Shown here: piece by piece, positions 1 through 5,507 of the stretch
Layout of the letters: every line of letters begins with the position of its first letter
Position numbering within the stretch: the first letter of the stretch is position 1
Assembly (NCBI GenBank): GCA_031273365.1
Contig: JAISSA010000064.1
Span: 1-5,512, forward strand
From: Synergistaceae bacterium
Lineage (GTDB): Bacteria; Synergistota; Synergistia; Synergistales; Aminobacteriaceae
Direction: 5' to 3'
DNA length: 5,512 bases
Program-made: the position numbers and the translations under genes
Notes under the pieces: model-generated
What the model was told of the DNA's origin: nothing
What the model saw: the letters and a program-made list of their open reading frames with translations, nothing else
Database searches by the model: none

Positions 1-17
1 GAAAGGACCGGTCTTTT

Positions 18-1115
18 ATGAATCTTGCAATGGTGTTTTACCGGCATCAGCTGACCCGGGAAAATTTTCAGTACGCGAAGCAGCTGGGCTGCACGCATCT
101 CGTCATCCACCTCGTGGACTACTTCCACAGGGAGACGCCCGCGGCGGGGACGGTGGACAATCAGCCGGTGGGCGACGACGACGGGTGGGGCGTGACGCGC
201 AACCGGACGATATGGACGAAGGACGAGCTGCTGGCCATCCGCCGGCAGGTCGAAGAAGAGGGCCTGATCTTCGAGGCGATCGAAAATTTCGATCCCGGGT
301 TCTGGTACGACGTTCTGCTGGACGGTCCCGAAAAACATCAGCAGATGGAGCAGCTGAAACAGCTTATCCACAATATCGGGGCGGCGGGTATCCCCATGAT
401 CGGCTACAACTTCAGCCTGGCGGGCGTCGCCGGGCGCGTCAGCGGACTTTTCGCCAGAGGCGGCGCGGAGTCCGTCGGCGTGGACGGGAACGTCACGCGT
501 CCGATTCCGCGCGGAATGGTCTGGAATATGTTCTACGACCCCGAGCGGTACCGGGACGACCCCGCGGGGGTCAACGAGGCGACCCGGATCACGCACGACG
601 AGCTGTGGGGACGCTTTGCCTGGTTTCTGAACGAACTGCTGCCCGTCGCGGAGGAGGCCAACGTGAAGCTGGCCGCGCATCCCGACGACCCTCCCTTCGC
701 TTTCGTGCGCGGAACGCCGCGCCTCGTCTGGCGGCCAGAGCTCTACCAGAAGCTTCTGGACCTGCACCCCAGCCACAGCAACGTGCTCGAACTGTGCGTC
801 GGAACGCTGGCGGAGATGAACGGCTGCAACTATTACGACGCTATCGAGAGCTACGCCTCGCAGAACGCCATCGGTTACGTCCACCTCCGCAACGTGCGGG
901 GACGCGTTCCGAACTATCGCGAGACGTTCATCGACGACGGGGACATCGACGTCTATAGGGTCATCGAAATTCTGCACCGCAACGACTTTCGGGGCGTCAT
1001 CATCCCGGATCACTCGCCTCTGGTGGCCTCGCCGTCTCCCTGGCATACGGGCATGGCCTACGCCCTCGGCTATATCCGGGCGATGATGCAAAGAGCGGCG
1101 CACGACCTGCGATGA
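18..1115 (+). CDS. uxuA: Mannonate dehydratase family protein (UxuA-like)
   Basis: Known family role: D-mannonate dehydratase removes water from D-mannonate to give 2-keto-3-deoxygluconate, a cytoplasmic step of glucuronate breakdown, using a divalent metal in a TIM barrel. Seen here: 365 residues, against 394 in E. coli UxuA. The family landmarks occur in order: YNF (130-132), HPDDPP (221-226), the Cys of LCVG (C260), HLRNV (289-293), DDGDID (306-311) and PDH (330-332). His221, Cys260, His289 and Asp331 are the expected metal ligands by alignment from memory. GAAAGGA at 1-7 lies 10 nt before the ATG and supports this start; an in-frame ATG at codon 5 is the alternative. The usual RPDHG motif reads IPDHS, and the region after it differs from E. 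coli. Family membership is firm, the exact substrate less so. No uxuB or uxaC is visible; anything upstream is outside the window. Confidence 0.88.
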   Translation: MNLAMVFYRHQLTRENFQYAKQLGCTHLVIHLVDYFHRETPAAGTVDNQPVGDDDGWGVTRNRTIWTKDELLAIRRQVEEEGLIFEAIENFDPGFWYDVLLDGPEKHQQMEQLKQLIHNIGAAGIPMIGYNFSLAGVAGRVSGLFARGGAESVGVDGNVTRPIPRGMVWNMFYDPERYRDDPAGVNEATRITHDELWGRFAWFLNELLPVAEEANVKLAAHPDDPPFAFVRGTPRLVWRPELYQKLLDLHPSHSNVLELCVGTLAEMNGCNYYDAIESYASQNAIGYVHLRNVRGRVPNYRETFIDDGDIDVYRVIEILHRNDFRGVIIPDHSPLVASPSPWHTGMAYALGYIRAMMQRAAHDLR

Positions 1116-1187
1116 CGCTCGCGTTGTCCCTGCCTGAACAGTGTCGGCTTTTCCGGGTTTTTAGCGGTAAAATGGGAGTCGACGATC

Positions 1188-1216
1188 TTGTTCTCCTGCG
1201 ATTCAAATGTTAATAT
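1188..1216 (+). promoter_or_regulatory. Candidate sigma-70 promoter for the 91-residue ORF
   Basis: TTGTTC (1188-1193) and TAATAT (1211-1216) are separated by exactly 17 nt. They match the consensus hexamers at 3 and 4 of 6 positions. Initiation near 1223 would give a leader of about 48 nt before the ATG at 1271. A second AT-rich hexamer, TAAAAT at 1168-1173, has no good partner. Prediction from sequence only. Confidence 0.4.
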
Positions 1217-1255
1217 GGCAGGAAATCAATGGAGCGCCAATACTGCAACAGGCGC

Positions 1256-1263
1256 AGGAGGGG
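1256..1263 (+). promoter_or_regulatory. Strong ribosome binding site fixing the start of the 91-residue ORF
   Basis: AGGAGGGG ends 7 nt before ATG 1271. It is the best Shine-Dalgarno match in the window and decides against the longer frame that opens at 1229. Confidence 0.8.
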
Positions 1264-1270
1264 AATAATA

Positions 1271-1546
1271 ATGAAACCGGTATCCTACGTTATTACGAAC
1301 TTTATTGAAAAAACAATGAGCCTTAAGGGACTTAGTCTGTTTATCACAAGCGATGGAAAATATCTGGCCATGGACGGACAGTTCGATACGGTCTTCAAGT
1401 TCGACCTGATGTTCTCCGACAACGACTTCAGCTGTCAGATCCTTGCCAAAGGAGCGCAGGGCCTGTTGCTGAAGCATTCCGTCAACATTCCCTGGACCAA
1501 CGGCTCCGCCCTGCGCGAATTTATGGAATTTGTGCGCCAGTTATAA
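1271..1546 (+). CDS. Hypothetical protein, 91 residues
   Basis: I do not recognise this protein. The start is chosen at ATG 1271 because AGGAGGGG (1256-1263) sits 7 nt before it, a near-ideal Shine-Dalgarno site. A longer reading from ATG 1229 would place that site inside the gene and add a basic stretch (RRRRG) that is simply the translated ribosome site. The product has no signal peptide and no membrane segment. It is a mixed polar and hydrophobic chain with several aromatic residues, one Cys (in SCQ) and the segments FITSDGKYLAMDG and FKFDLMFSDNDF, which look like beta-hairpin material; a small cytoplasmic domain is the best guess. Early codons are less GC-rich than those of the neighbours. 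A gap of 155 bp and a candidate promoter separate it from the uxuA-like gene, so it is probably its own transcript. It ends 50 bp before a strong terminator and converges on cstA. Confidence 0.72.
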   Translation: MKPVSYVITNFIEKTMSLKGLSLFITSDGKYLAMDGQFDTVFKFDLMFSDNDFSCQILAKGAQGLLLKHSVNIPWTNGSALREFMEFVRQL

Positions 1547-1596
1547 CTGACAGTTCCGTCGCGTGCAGTAAGCAGTAACGCAACAGGAAACAAAAG

Positions 1597-1635
1597 GCCC
1601 CGTCTCCCGGTTGTTCGGGGACGGGGCTGATTTTT
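1597..1635. terminator. Bidirectional intrinsic terminator between convergent genes
   Basis: GCCCCGTC (1597-1604) pairs perfectly with GACGGGGC (1620-1627). The stem extends inward with CCCG (1606-1609) against CGGG (1616-1619) if T1605 is bulged, leaving a 6-nt loop. On the plus strand TGATTTTTCT follows the stem; on the minus strand CCTTTTGTTTCC follows it. It lies between the stop of the 91-residue ORF (1546) and the stop of cstA (1648), so it can end both transcripts. Confidence 0.88.
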
Positions 1636-1647
1636 CTCCTCGGGATC

Positions 1648-3444
1648 CTAAACCGTGTGATCCTTCTTCAGGGCGGAGAACGCCTGCTGCACCATCAGAA
1701 TCGCGAGAACCGCCAGAACGACGGACAATCCCCCCAGAAGCCAGTTGGGCGCCAGCTCGGCGGCCAGCCTGTCGACCAGATGCGTCTTGATCATCAGCAC
1801 CAGCGCGGCGATGGTCGTGGCCAGCATGAACCACATGGGGTACATCAGCCAGTCGTTGCGCTTCTTCAACGCGCGCTTGACCCACACGGCGACGGCCAGA
1901 AGGACGAGAGCGCCCACAAGCTGGTTCGCCGAGCCGAACATCGGCCACAGAGCCGCCCATGCGGGGATGAGCGCGCCCGCGGGATTATGAGTTTTCACCA
2001 GCAACAGCCCCATCGCGACGGCAATCACGTCGATAGTGGCCGAGTAGCGGTCCACCTGCATATTGGAGAGCTCCTGCAGCAGGTAGCGCCCCAGACGGGT
2101 AGCCGTGTCCAGCGACGTCAGAAGGAAGGTGTTCACCGCGAGCAGGCCCAGCGATTTACCGATTCTCGGGTCGATGCCAATGATGCCGGCAAACTGACCG
2201 AACCCCGTCGCGTAGGTGTTCATCGGGTCCCCGAGCATCGTGCCGGAGATCATGATCGTTCCGATGGCGATGACGGCCACGACTCCCTCGATCAGCATCG
2301 CGCCGTAACCCACGAGGACGGCGTCCTTCTCCTTGCGAATCTGCTTGGAGGTCGTGCCGCTGCCCACCAGCGCGTGAAAGCCGGAGAGAGCTCCGCAGGC
2401 CACCGTAATGAAGAGCATCGGCCACAGGTAATCGCCGTTGGCGCCCACGAAGGATTTAAAGGCCGGAAGCGAAACCGTGAAACGGTCTCCTCCCAGAACC
2501 ATGCCGATGGTGCCCACGATGACGGCGAAGTAGAGGAAGTAGGAGGCCAGGTAGTCGCGGGGCTGAAGCAGCAGCCACACCGGCAGGACGGAGGCCAGAA
2601 GAATGTAGACCATCAGCACCCAGCGCCAGTTCTCCATGTTTGTGTTGTTCAGCGCCTTTTGGGCGCTCCTGAGGGCGTCGAGACTTTCGATGTTCGCCAG
2701 GGTGCCGTCATCCGCGGCTTTGGCGGCCTCGAATTTTTCGGGAGTGTCGATGGGCGTTCCGTCCGCGGCCTCATAGAACTCGAGCACGGGGTTCCCGGAA
2801 AGGGAGAAATAGTTGGAGATCACCCTGTTCTGATTGCCGAACCAGCAGGCGCCGATGATGACGGGAACCATGACTATCGTCATCAGCCACAGGGGCACGT
2901 GCAGACGATAAATCAGGACGCCGAACACGACCGCCATGAAGATGTAAAGCGTCGCGGAAAAAGCCACGGCGGGGTCCGCGGCGAAGGAGTTCGCCGTAAG
3001 CTGAAGGAAGACGGCGACGACCAGTATAATTGTAAGAAGAGTAAACAATAGAAAGAGAATCTTCCCCTTGCGGCCGATCCAGCGGTCGACAACCTCTCCG
3101 ACGGATTTGCCCTCGTGCCTCATGGACGCCACGAGACCGCCCATGTCATGGGGCCCGCCAAGAAACGCCGAGCCGATGACGCACCATAGATACGTGGGAA
3201 GCCAGCCGAACAGGTTGGCGGCGGTGATGGGGCCGGTAATGGGGCCCGCGCCGGCGATGGATGAAAAATTGTGCCCCAAAAGAACGGCGGGATGGGCGGG
3301 ACAGTAGTCGACGCCATCAAACAGAGTCTCGGCGGGAGTCTTATTCTCGTCGCTGAGTCCGTAAATGCCTGCCATAAATTTTCCGTAAGTGTGGTAACAT
3401 ACAACAAAAAGCACGACAGCTACTGCGAACAATCCTAACAACAT
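1648..3444 (-). CDS. cstA: Carbon starvation protein CstA family transporter
   Basis: Known family role: CstA/BtsT proteins are inner-membrane, proton-coupled importers of pyruvate and possibly peptides, induced when carbon runs low. Seen here: 598 residues with roughly 14-16 hydrophobic segments. Conserved family blocks are GHNFSSIAGAGPITGP (57-72), GGPHD (96-100), LPVWLLLQPRDYL (287-299), CGALSGFHALVGSGTTSK (350-367), TSLDTATR (443-450) and LWPMFGSANQL (499-509). It is shorter than E. coli CstA (about 700), lacking the extra N-terminal helix and a stretch between late helices. About 60 hydrophilic residues (214-272) precede the LPVWLLL helix where E. coli has a short loop. Start: AGGTGA (minus strand, 3458-3453) lies 8 nt before ATG 3444. 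The longer reading from GTG 3456 (602 residues) would begin inside that ribosome site. It converges on the 91-residue ORF across the terminator and has its own promoter and long leader. Confidence 0.93.
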   Translation of the reverse strand: MLLGLFAVAVVLFVVCYHTYGKFMAGIYGLSDENKTPAETLFDGVDYCPAHPAVLLGHNFSSIAGAGPITGPITAANLFGWLPTYLWCVIGSAFLGGPHDMGGLVASMRHEGKSVGEVVDRWIGRKGKILFLLFTLLTIILVVAVFLQLTANSFAADPAVAFSATLYIFMAVVFGVLIYRLHVPLWLMTIVMVPVIIGACWFGNQNRVISNYFSLSGNPVLEFYEAADGTPIDTPEKFEAAKAADDGTLANIESLDALRSAQKALNNTNMENWRWVLMVYILLASVLPVWLLLQPRDYLASYFLYFAVIVGTIGMVLGGDRFTVSLPAFKSFVGANGDYLWPMLFITVACGALSGFHALVGSGTTSKQIRKEKDAVLVGYGAMLIEGVVAVIAIGTIMISGTMLGDPMNTYATGFGQFAGIIGIDPRIGKSLGLLAVNTFLLTSLDTATRLGRYLLQELSNMQVDRYSATIDVIAVAMGLLLVKTHNPAGALIPAWAALWPMFGSANQLVGALVLLAVAVWVKRALKKRNDWLMYPMWFMLATTIAALVLMIKTHLVDRLAAELAPNWLLGGLSVVLAVLAILMVQQAFSALKKDHTV

Positions 3445-3452
3445 CTGGCTGC

Positions 3453-3463
3453 TCACCTTCCTT
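3453..3463 (-). promoter_or_regulatory. Ribosome binding site deciding the cstA start
   Basis: Read on the minus strand, AAGGAAGGTGA spans 3463 to 3453. AGGTGA matches the anti-Shine-Dalgarno complement and ends 8 nt before ATG 3444. The GTG at 3456-3454 is part of this site and has no good ribosome site of its own, so it is unlikely to be the start. Confidence 0.7.
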
Positions 3464-3610
3464 AAAGTGGGTCGAATGCCCGTTTCGAGAACATTGACAG
3501 GCTATGAATTCCCCTCTTGCGCGTAAATCTCATTCCCCCTGCCGCTCTCTAAGCTAAGGGAACTCCCCCTCTCCATTTCAGGATTTTCAGATTTCTTATG
3601 GCCTGATGGT

Positions 3611-3639
3611 ATTATACCGTAAAAATAAACGTATTTTAA
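3611..3639 (-). promoter_or_regulatory. Sigma-70 promoter for cstA
   Basis: On the minus strand TTAAAA (3639-3634) and a perfect TATAAT (3616-3611) are 17 nt apart, matching consensus at 4 and 6 of 6 positions. The surroundings are AT-rich. Initiation near 3604 would give a leader of about 160 nt before ATG 3444. Confidence 0.68.
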
Positions 3640-3778
3640 GCCCTGTCTTTATCGACCGCCTGTTTCACACACATTCCGGCCGTCGGGAATTCTTCGTTAT
3701 CTGGTAACCACATTACCCTGATCAACAAAATTATCCCGATTCACGACTTATAATCATGATTCAACGGCAAAAAGCGTC

Positions 3779-4207
3779 TTACGGGTCCTTTTTCCCCGTC
3801 CCTTTTCTTTCCCAGGCCATGTTCACCGCGGGAATCAGGTCCCTGACCTTCGGGTGACAATCTCCCCCGGGCGTGTAGAAGTAGACCTCGAGAAACCCCC
3901 TCAGCCCAAGCCAGAAACTTTTGGCCAGCCGCTTTTTGGACGACGGCCCTCCGATGAACAGAAAACGTTGCGTCACGACGTCGGGCAGGGGCCTCCATTC
4001 CCGCATGACCCGGTCGACGTCTGTTTTATCCCGATACCGCCAGACGATGTAGTCCCACGCATAGTATTTGGCGATGGGCAGCATCAGGCTTCCCTTCACC
4101 ATGGTGATCTGACGGGCCACGCCCCTCATGTCCCCCTGCGCCCATGGCTCGAAGCCCAAATACGTCCACATCTCGCCGCTTTCGGCGAGCCCGTCGAAGT
4201 CTGACAT
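3779..4207 (-). CDS. Hypothetical protein, about 142 residues
   Basis: I do not recognise this protein. The frame is convincing as coding: strongly GC-rich third positions and an uninterrupted reading to TAA at 3779. The product is soluble, with no signal peptide or membrane helix. It is rich in aromatic residues (six Trp and many Tyr and Phe, as in EMWTYLGFEPW and YYAWDYIVWRY), with a Lys/Gly-rich tail (KGTGKKDP). A segment of the form GGPSSKKRLAKSF near residues 87-99 is positively charged but is not a recognisable nucleotide-binding loop. The start is uncertain. In-frame ATGs lie at 4246, 4216 and 4207. GAGAG is 9 nt before 4207, and a possible -10 box (4250-4245) overlaps the 4246 ATG, so I prefer 4207. 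It points the same way as cstA, but 334 bp and a strong promoter separate them, so an operon is unlikely. It is divergent from the ankyrin gene. Confidence 0.72.
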   Translation of the reverse strand: MSDFDGLAESGEMWTYLGFEPWAQGDMRGVARQITMVKGSLMLPIAKYYAWDYIVWRYRDKTDVDRVMREWRPLPDVVTQRFLFIGGPSSKKRLAKSFWLGLRGFLEVYFYTPGGDCHPKVRDLIPAVNMAWERKGTGKKDP

Positions 4208-4310
4208 CCCACTCATCTCTCTTTCATGTGCTCCATAGTATGTCATAATACAATAGAAGCAGGCCGCTTTTTGAGGGCCCTCTTACAAAACGGATAAAGA
4301 GGTGCTGACT
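4208..4310. promoter_or_regulatory. Divergent promoter region between the orphan gene and the ankyrin gene
   Basis: An AT-rich core at 4244-4254 offers -10-like boxes on both strands: TATTAT (minus, 4250-4245), CATAAT (plus, 4244-4249) and TACAAT (plus, 4249-4254), each 5 of 6 to consensus. The -35 matches are weak: CTTTCA (4221-4226) lies 17 nt before CATAAT on plus. A perfect palindrome GAGGGCCCTC lies at 4273-4282 between the core and the ankyrin gene. AAAGAGGTG (4296-4304) is the ankyrin ribosome site. The two promoters would overlap, so the genes may compete for polymerase. Confidence 0.38.
4296..4304 (+). promoter_or_regulatory. Ribosome binding site deciding the ankyrin gene start
   Basis: AAAGAGGTG ends 6 nt before GTG 4311. 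The earlier in-frame GTG at 4302-4304 is the end of this site and has no ribosome site of its own, so translation most likely begins at 4311. Confidence 0.72.
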
Positions 4311-4346
4311 GTGAAAAAAGTAAAAAAAGTAAAAAAAGTAAAAAAA
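4311..4346 (+). repeat. 9-bp tandem repeat (GTR-AAA-AAA, four copies) in the signal peptide
   Basis: The first twelve codons are four copies of a 9-bp unit, GTG AAA AAA then three times GTA AAA AAA, encoding Lys-Lys separated by Val. The last three copies contain runs of seven A. Gain or loss of a unit keeps the frame and changes only the charge and length of the signal peptide; a change within an A run would shift the frame. Confidence 0.9.
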
Positions 4347-5507
4347 TATCTGTGCGGGTCGGGAATCGTTTTTTTAATTTCTTTAACGCTGCTGACGACA
4401 TTTTTGTCGACTTTGCCGGCTTTCCCGGCTTTTTCCGCCGGGGCGGACGAATTGCCCGTTCGTTTTGCCAGCGTCAGGGGAACGCAGACCGTGGGCTCGC
4501 CCGCCCCCAAAATGGGGGGGGACATGACGAGCATCTTCTTTGAGACGGCCGCCAGAGGGACCCCTTTGCAGATGCGCGACCTCCTGAAAAACGGCGTCGA
4601 AGTGGATAAAAAGGACCCTGCGGGGAACACGGCCCTCATCCTGGCCGCCTCGGAGAACAGGAACCCGGAGATGATCCGCGCGCTGGTCGAGGCCGGGGCA
4701 AACGTGAGCGCCCGCAACAAAAACGAGCTGTACCCGATGATGGCCGCCGCCGAAAGAAACCCGAACCCCGCCGTGATCACCGAACTGGCGAGGGCGGGGG
4801 CGGATATAAACGAGAAGGGCACGGAGGGCGCCACTCCCCTTTTCGCCGCGGTGCTCGTCAATCCCAACGTGTCGGTCATCATCGAGCTGGTTCGCCTGAG
4901 CGCCGACGTCGACCTGGGGAACAGGGACGGGACGACGCCCCTCATGGCGGCGTGTTTCGACTACCGGGGCGAGGCGGTCCTGGAGGCCCTGCTGGGAGCC
5001 GGGGCCAACGTCAACGCGAAGAACAGGGCCGGAATGGCGGCCCTCGCGCTCGCGGCCGGAATGGCGCAGGACGTCGGGGCGATCGGCATGCTGCTCGAGG
5101 CGGGGGCCGACGTCAACGCGAAGAACAATCAGGGGCAGACCGCGCTGCACTACGCGCTGGGGCCGGACGGAGACCCCGATGTCGTGCGGGCCCTCATCGA
5201 CGGAGGCGCTGACGTCAACGCCCGCTACGGCAGGGGAATCACGCCGCTCGCGATGGCGATCGGCAACAGGCGCTCCCCGCGGGAGATGGTCAGCCTGCTG
5301 CTGGAAAGCGGGGCCGAGGTCCGCGCCTCCGACGACGACGGGTTGACGCCCCTGATGGTCGCCGTGCAGAAGGGCGCCGACGCGGAGCTGATAAAGCTTC
5401 TGCGCGACGCGGGCGCGGACGTTCACGCGAAAAACAGGGAGGGCCGGACGGCGCTCGACATCGCGAAGGAGTCGGGCGCTTCCCTCGATCTCAGCCTCCT
5501 GGAATGA
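4311..5507 (+). CDS. Exported ankyrin-repeat protein
   Basis: Ankyrin repeats stack into a curved binding surface for other proteins; the partner here is unknown. Seen: 398 residues from GTG 4311, which has AAAGAGGTG 6 nt upstream. The N terminus is a Sec signal peptide: a very basic start (KKVKKVKKVKK), a hydrophobic core (about 17-41) and a likely cut after Ala45 in SAGA-DE. No lipobox is seen, so the product is probably periplasmic or secreted. A low-complexity linker (46-70) leads to a degenerate first repeat (about 72-101), then eight full repeats and a C-terminal capping half-repeat ending in SLLE. Signature pieces include DGTTPLMAA, QGQTALHYA and AGADVNAKN. The repeat is 34 residues long, not the usual 33, with the extra residue between the two helices (as in NRNPEMI). 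The gene is complete and ends 5 bp before the window edge. It is divergent from the orphan gene. Confidence 0.9.
   Translation: MKKVKKVKKVKKYLCGSGIVFLISLTLLTTFLSTLPAFPAFSAGADELPVRFASVRGTQTVGSPAPKMGGDMTSIFFETAARGTPLQMRDLLKNGVEVDKKDPAGNTALILAASENRNPEMIRALVEAGANVSARNKNELYPMMAAAERNPNPAVITELARAGADINEKGTEGATPLFAAVLVNPNVSVIIELVRLSADVDLGNRDGTTPLMAACFDYRGEAVLEALLGAGANVNAKNRAGMAALALAAGMAQDVGAIGMLLEAGADVNAKNNQGQTALHYALGPDGDPDVVRALIDGGADVNARYGRGITPLAMAIGNRRSPREMVSLLLESGAEVRASDDDGLTPLMVAVQKGADAELIKLLRDAGADVHAKNREGRTALDIAKESGASLDLSLLE
4617..5471 (+). repeat. 102-bp periodic ankyrin-repeat array
   Basis: The conserved Thr/Pro position of the repeats falls at residues 107, 141, 175, 209, 243, 277, 311, 346 and 380, a spacing of 34 except one step of 35. 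At DNA level this is a 102-bp period. For example, an identical 18-nt stretch encoding the end of AxVNAKN occurs at 5008-5025 and again at 5110-5127. The other copies have diverged more. Confidence 0.85.

Larger units (their letters stand above)
3445..3778 (-). promoter_or_regulatory. cstA upstream regulatory region and leader (334 bp)
   Basis: This gap holds no gene I can support. From far to near cstA on the minus strand it contains: a perfect 10-bp palindrome AATCATGATT (3752-3761); a dyad GGTAA-CCACA-TTACC (3703-3717); an imperfect 18-bp palindrome (14 of 18 symmetric) with arms ATTCC and GGAAT (3673-3690); the promoter (3611-3639); then a purine-rich leader. The leader has three related AGGGG(G)A elements, plus-strand positions 3561-3570, 3531-3540 and 3507-3515, and a further GGA in the ribosome site. 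The dyads lie upstream of the -35 box, where activators often bind. Their function is inferred only from symmetry and position. Confidence 0.5.

Noticed and set aside
185..958. Long open frame (257 codons) overlapping the uxuA-like gene on the plus strand
   Set aside because: It is Arg/Gly-rich in the way a GC-rich gene reads in the wrong frame, and the other frame carries clear UxuA motifs.
1226..1477. Minus-strand frame of 83 codons opposite the 91-residue ORF
   Set aside because: It has no good ribosome site, while the plus-strand frame has a near-perfect one.
1657..3051. 464-codon plus-strand frame opposite cstA
   Set aside because: His/Gln/Arg/Gly-rich antisense shadow. The minus frame has unmistakable CstA motifs and membrane helices.
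3661..3680. CRP-like site (TGTGTGTGAAACA on the minus strand) upstream of cstA
   Set aside because: Only one TGTGA half-site is present; the symmetric TCACA half at the required 6-nt spacing is missing.
3854..4204. 116-codon plus-strand frame opposite the orphan gene
   Set aside because: No ribosome site, Pro-rich composition typical of an antisense shadow, and poorer coding character than the minus frame.
4273..4282. GAGGGCCCTC palindrome as a terminator
   Set aside because: A perfect palindrome with no loop cannot form a stable hairpin, and no T tract follows it on the plus strand. It could only be a protein site, for which there is no further evidence.
4383..5426. 347-codon minus-strand frame opposite the ankyrin gene
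   Set aside because: Its periodicity is the mirror of the ankyrin repeats; composition is Arg/Val/His-rich and no start signal is seen.
4617..5471. Periodic 102-bp structure as a CRISPR or satellite array
   Set aside because: The period is an in-frame coding repeat matching the ankyrin consensus, with no constant repeats and unique spacers.
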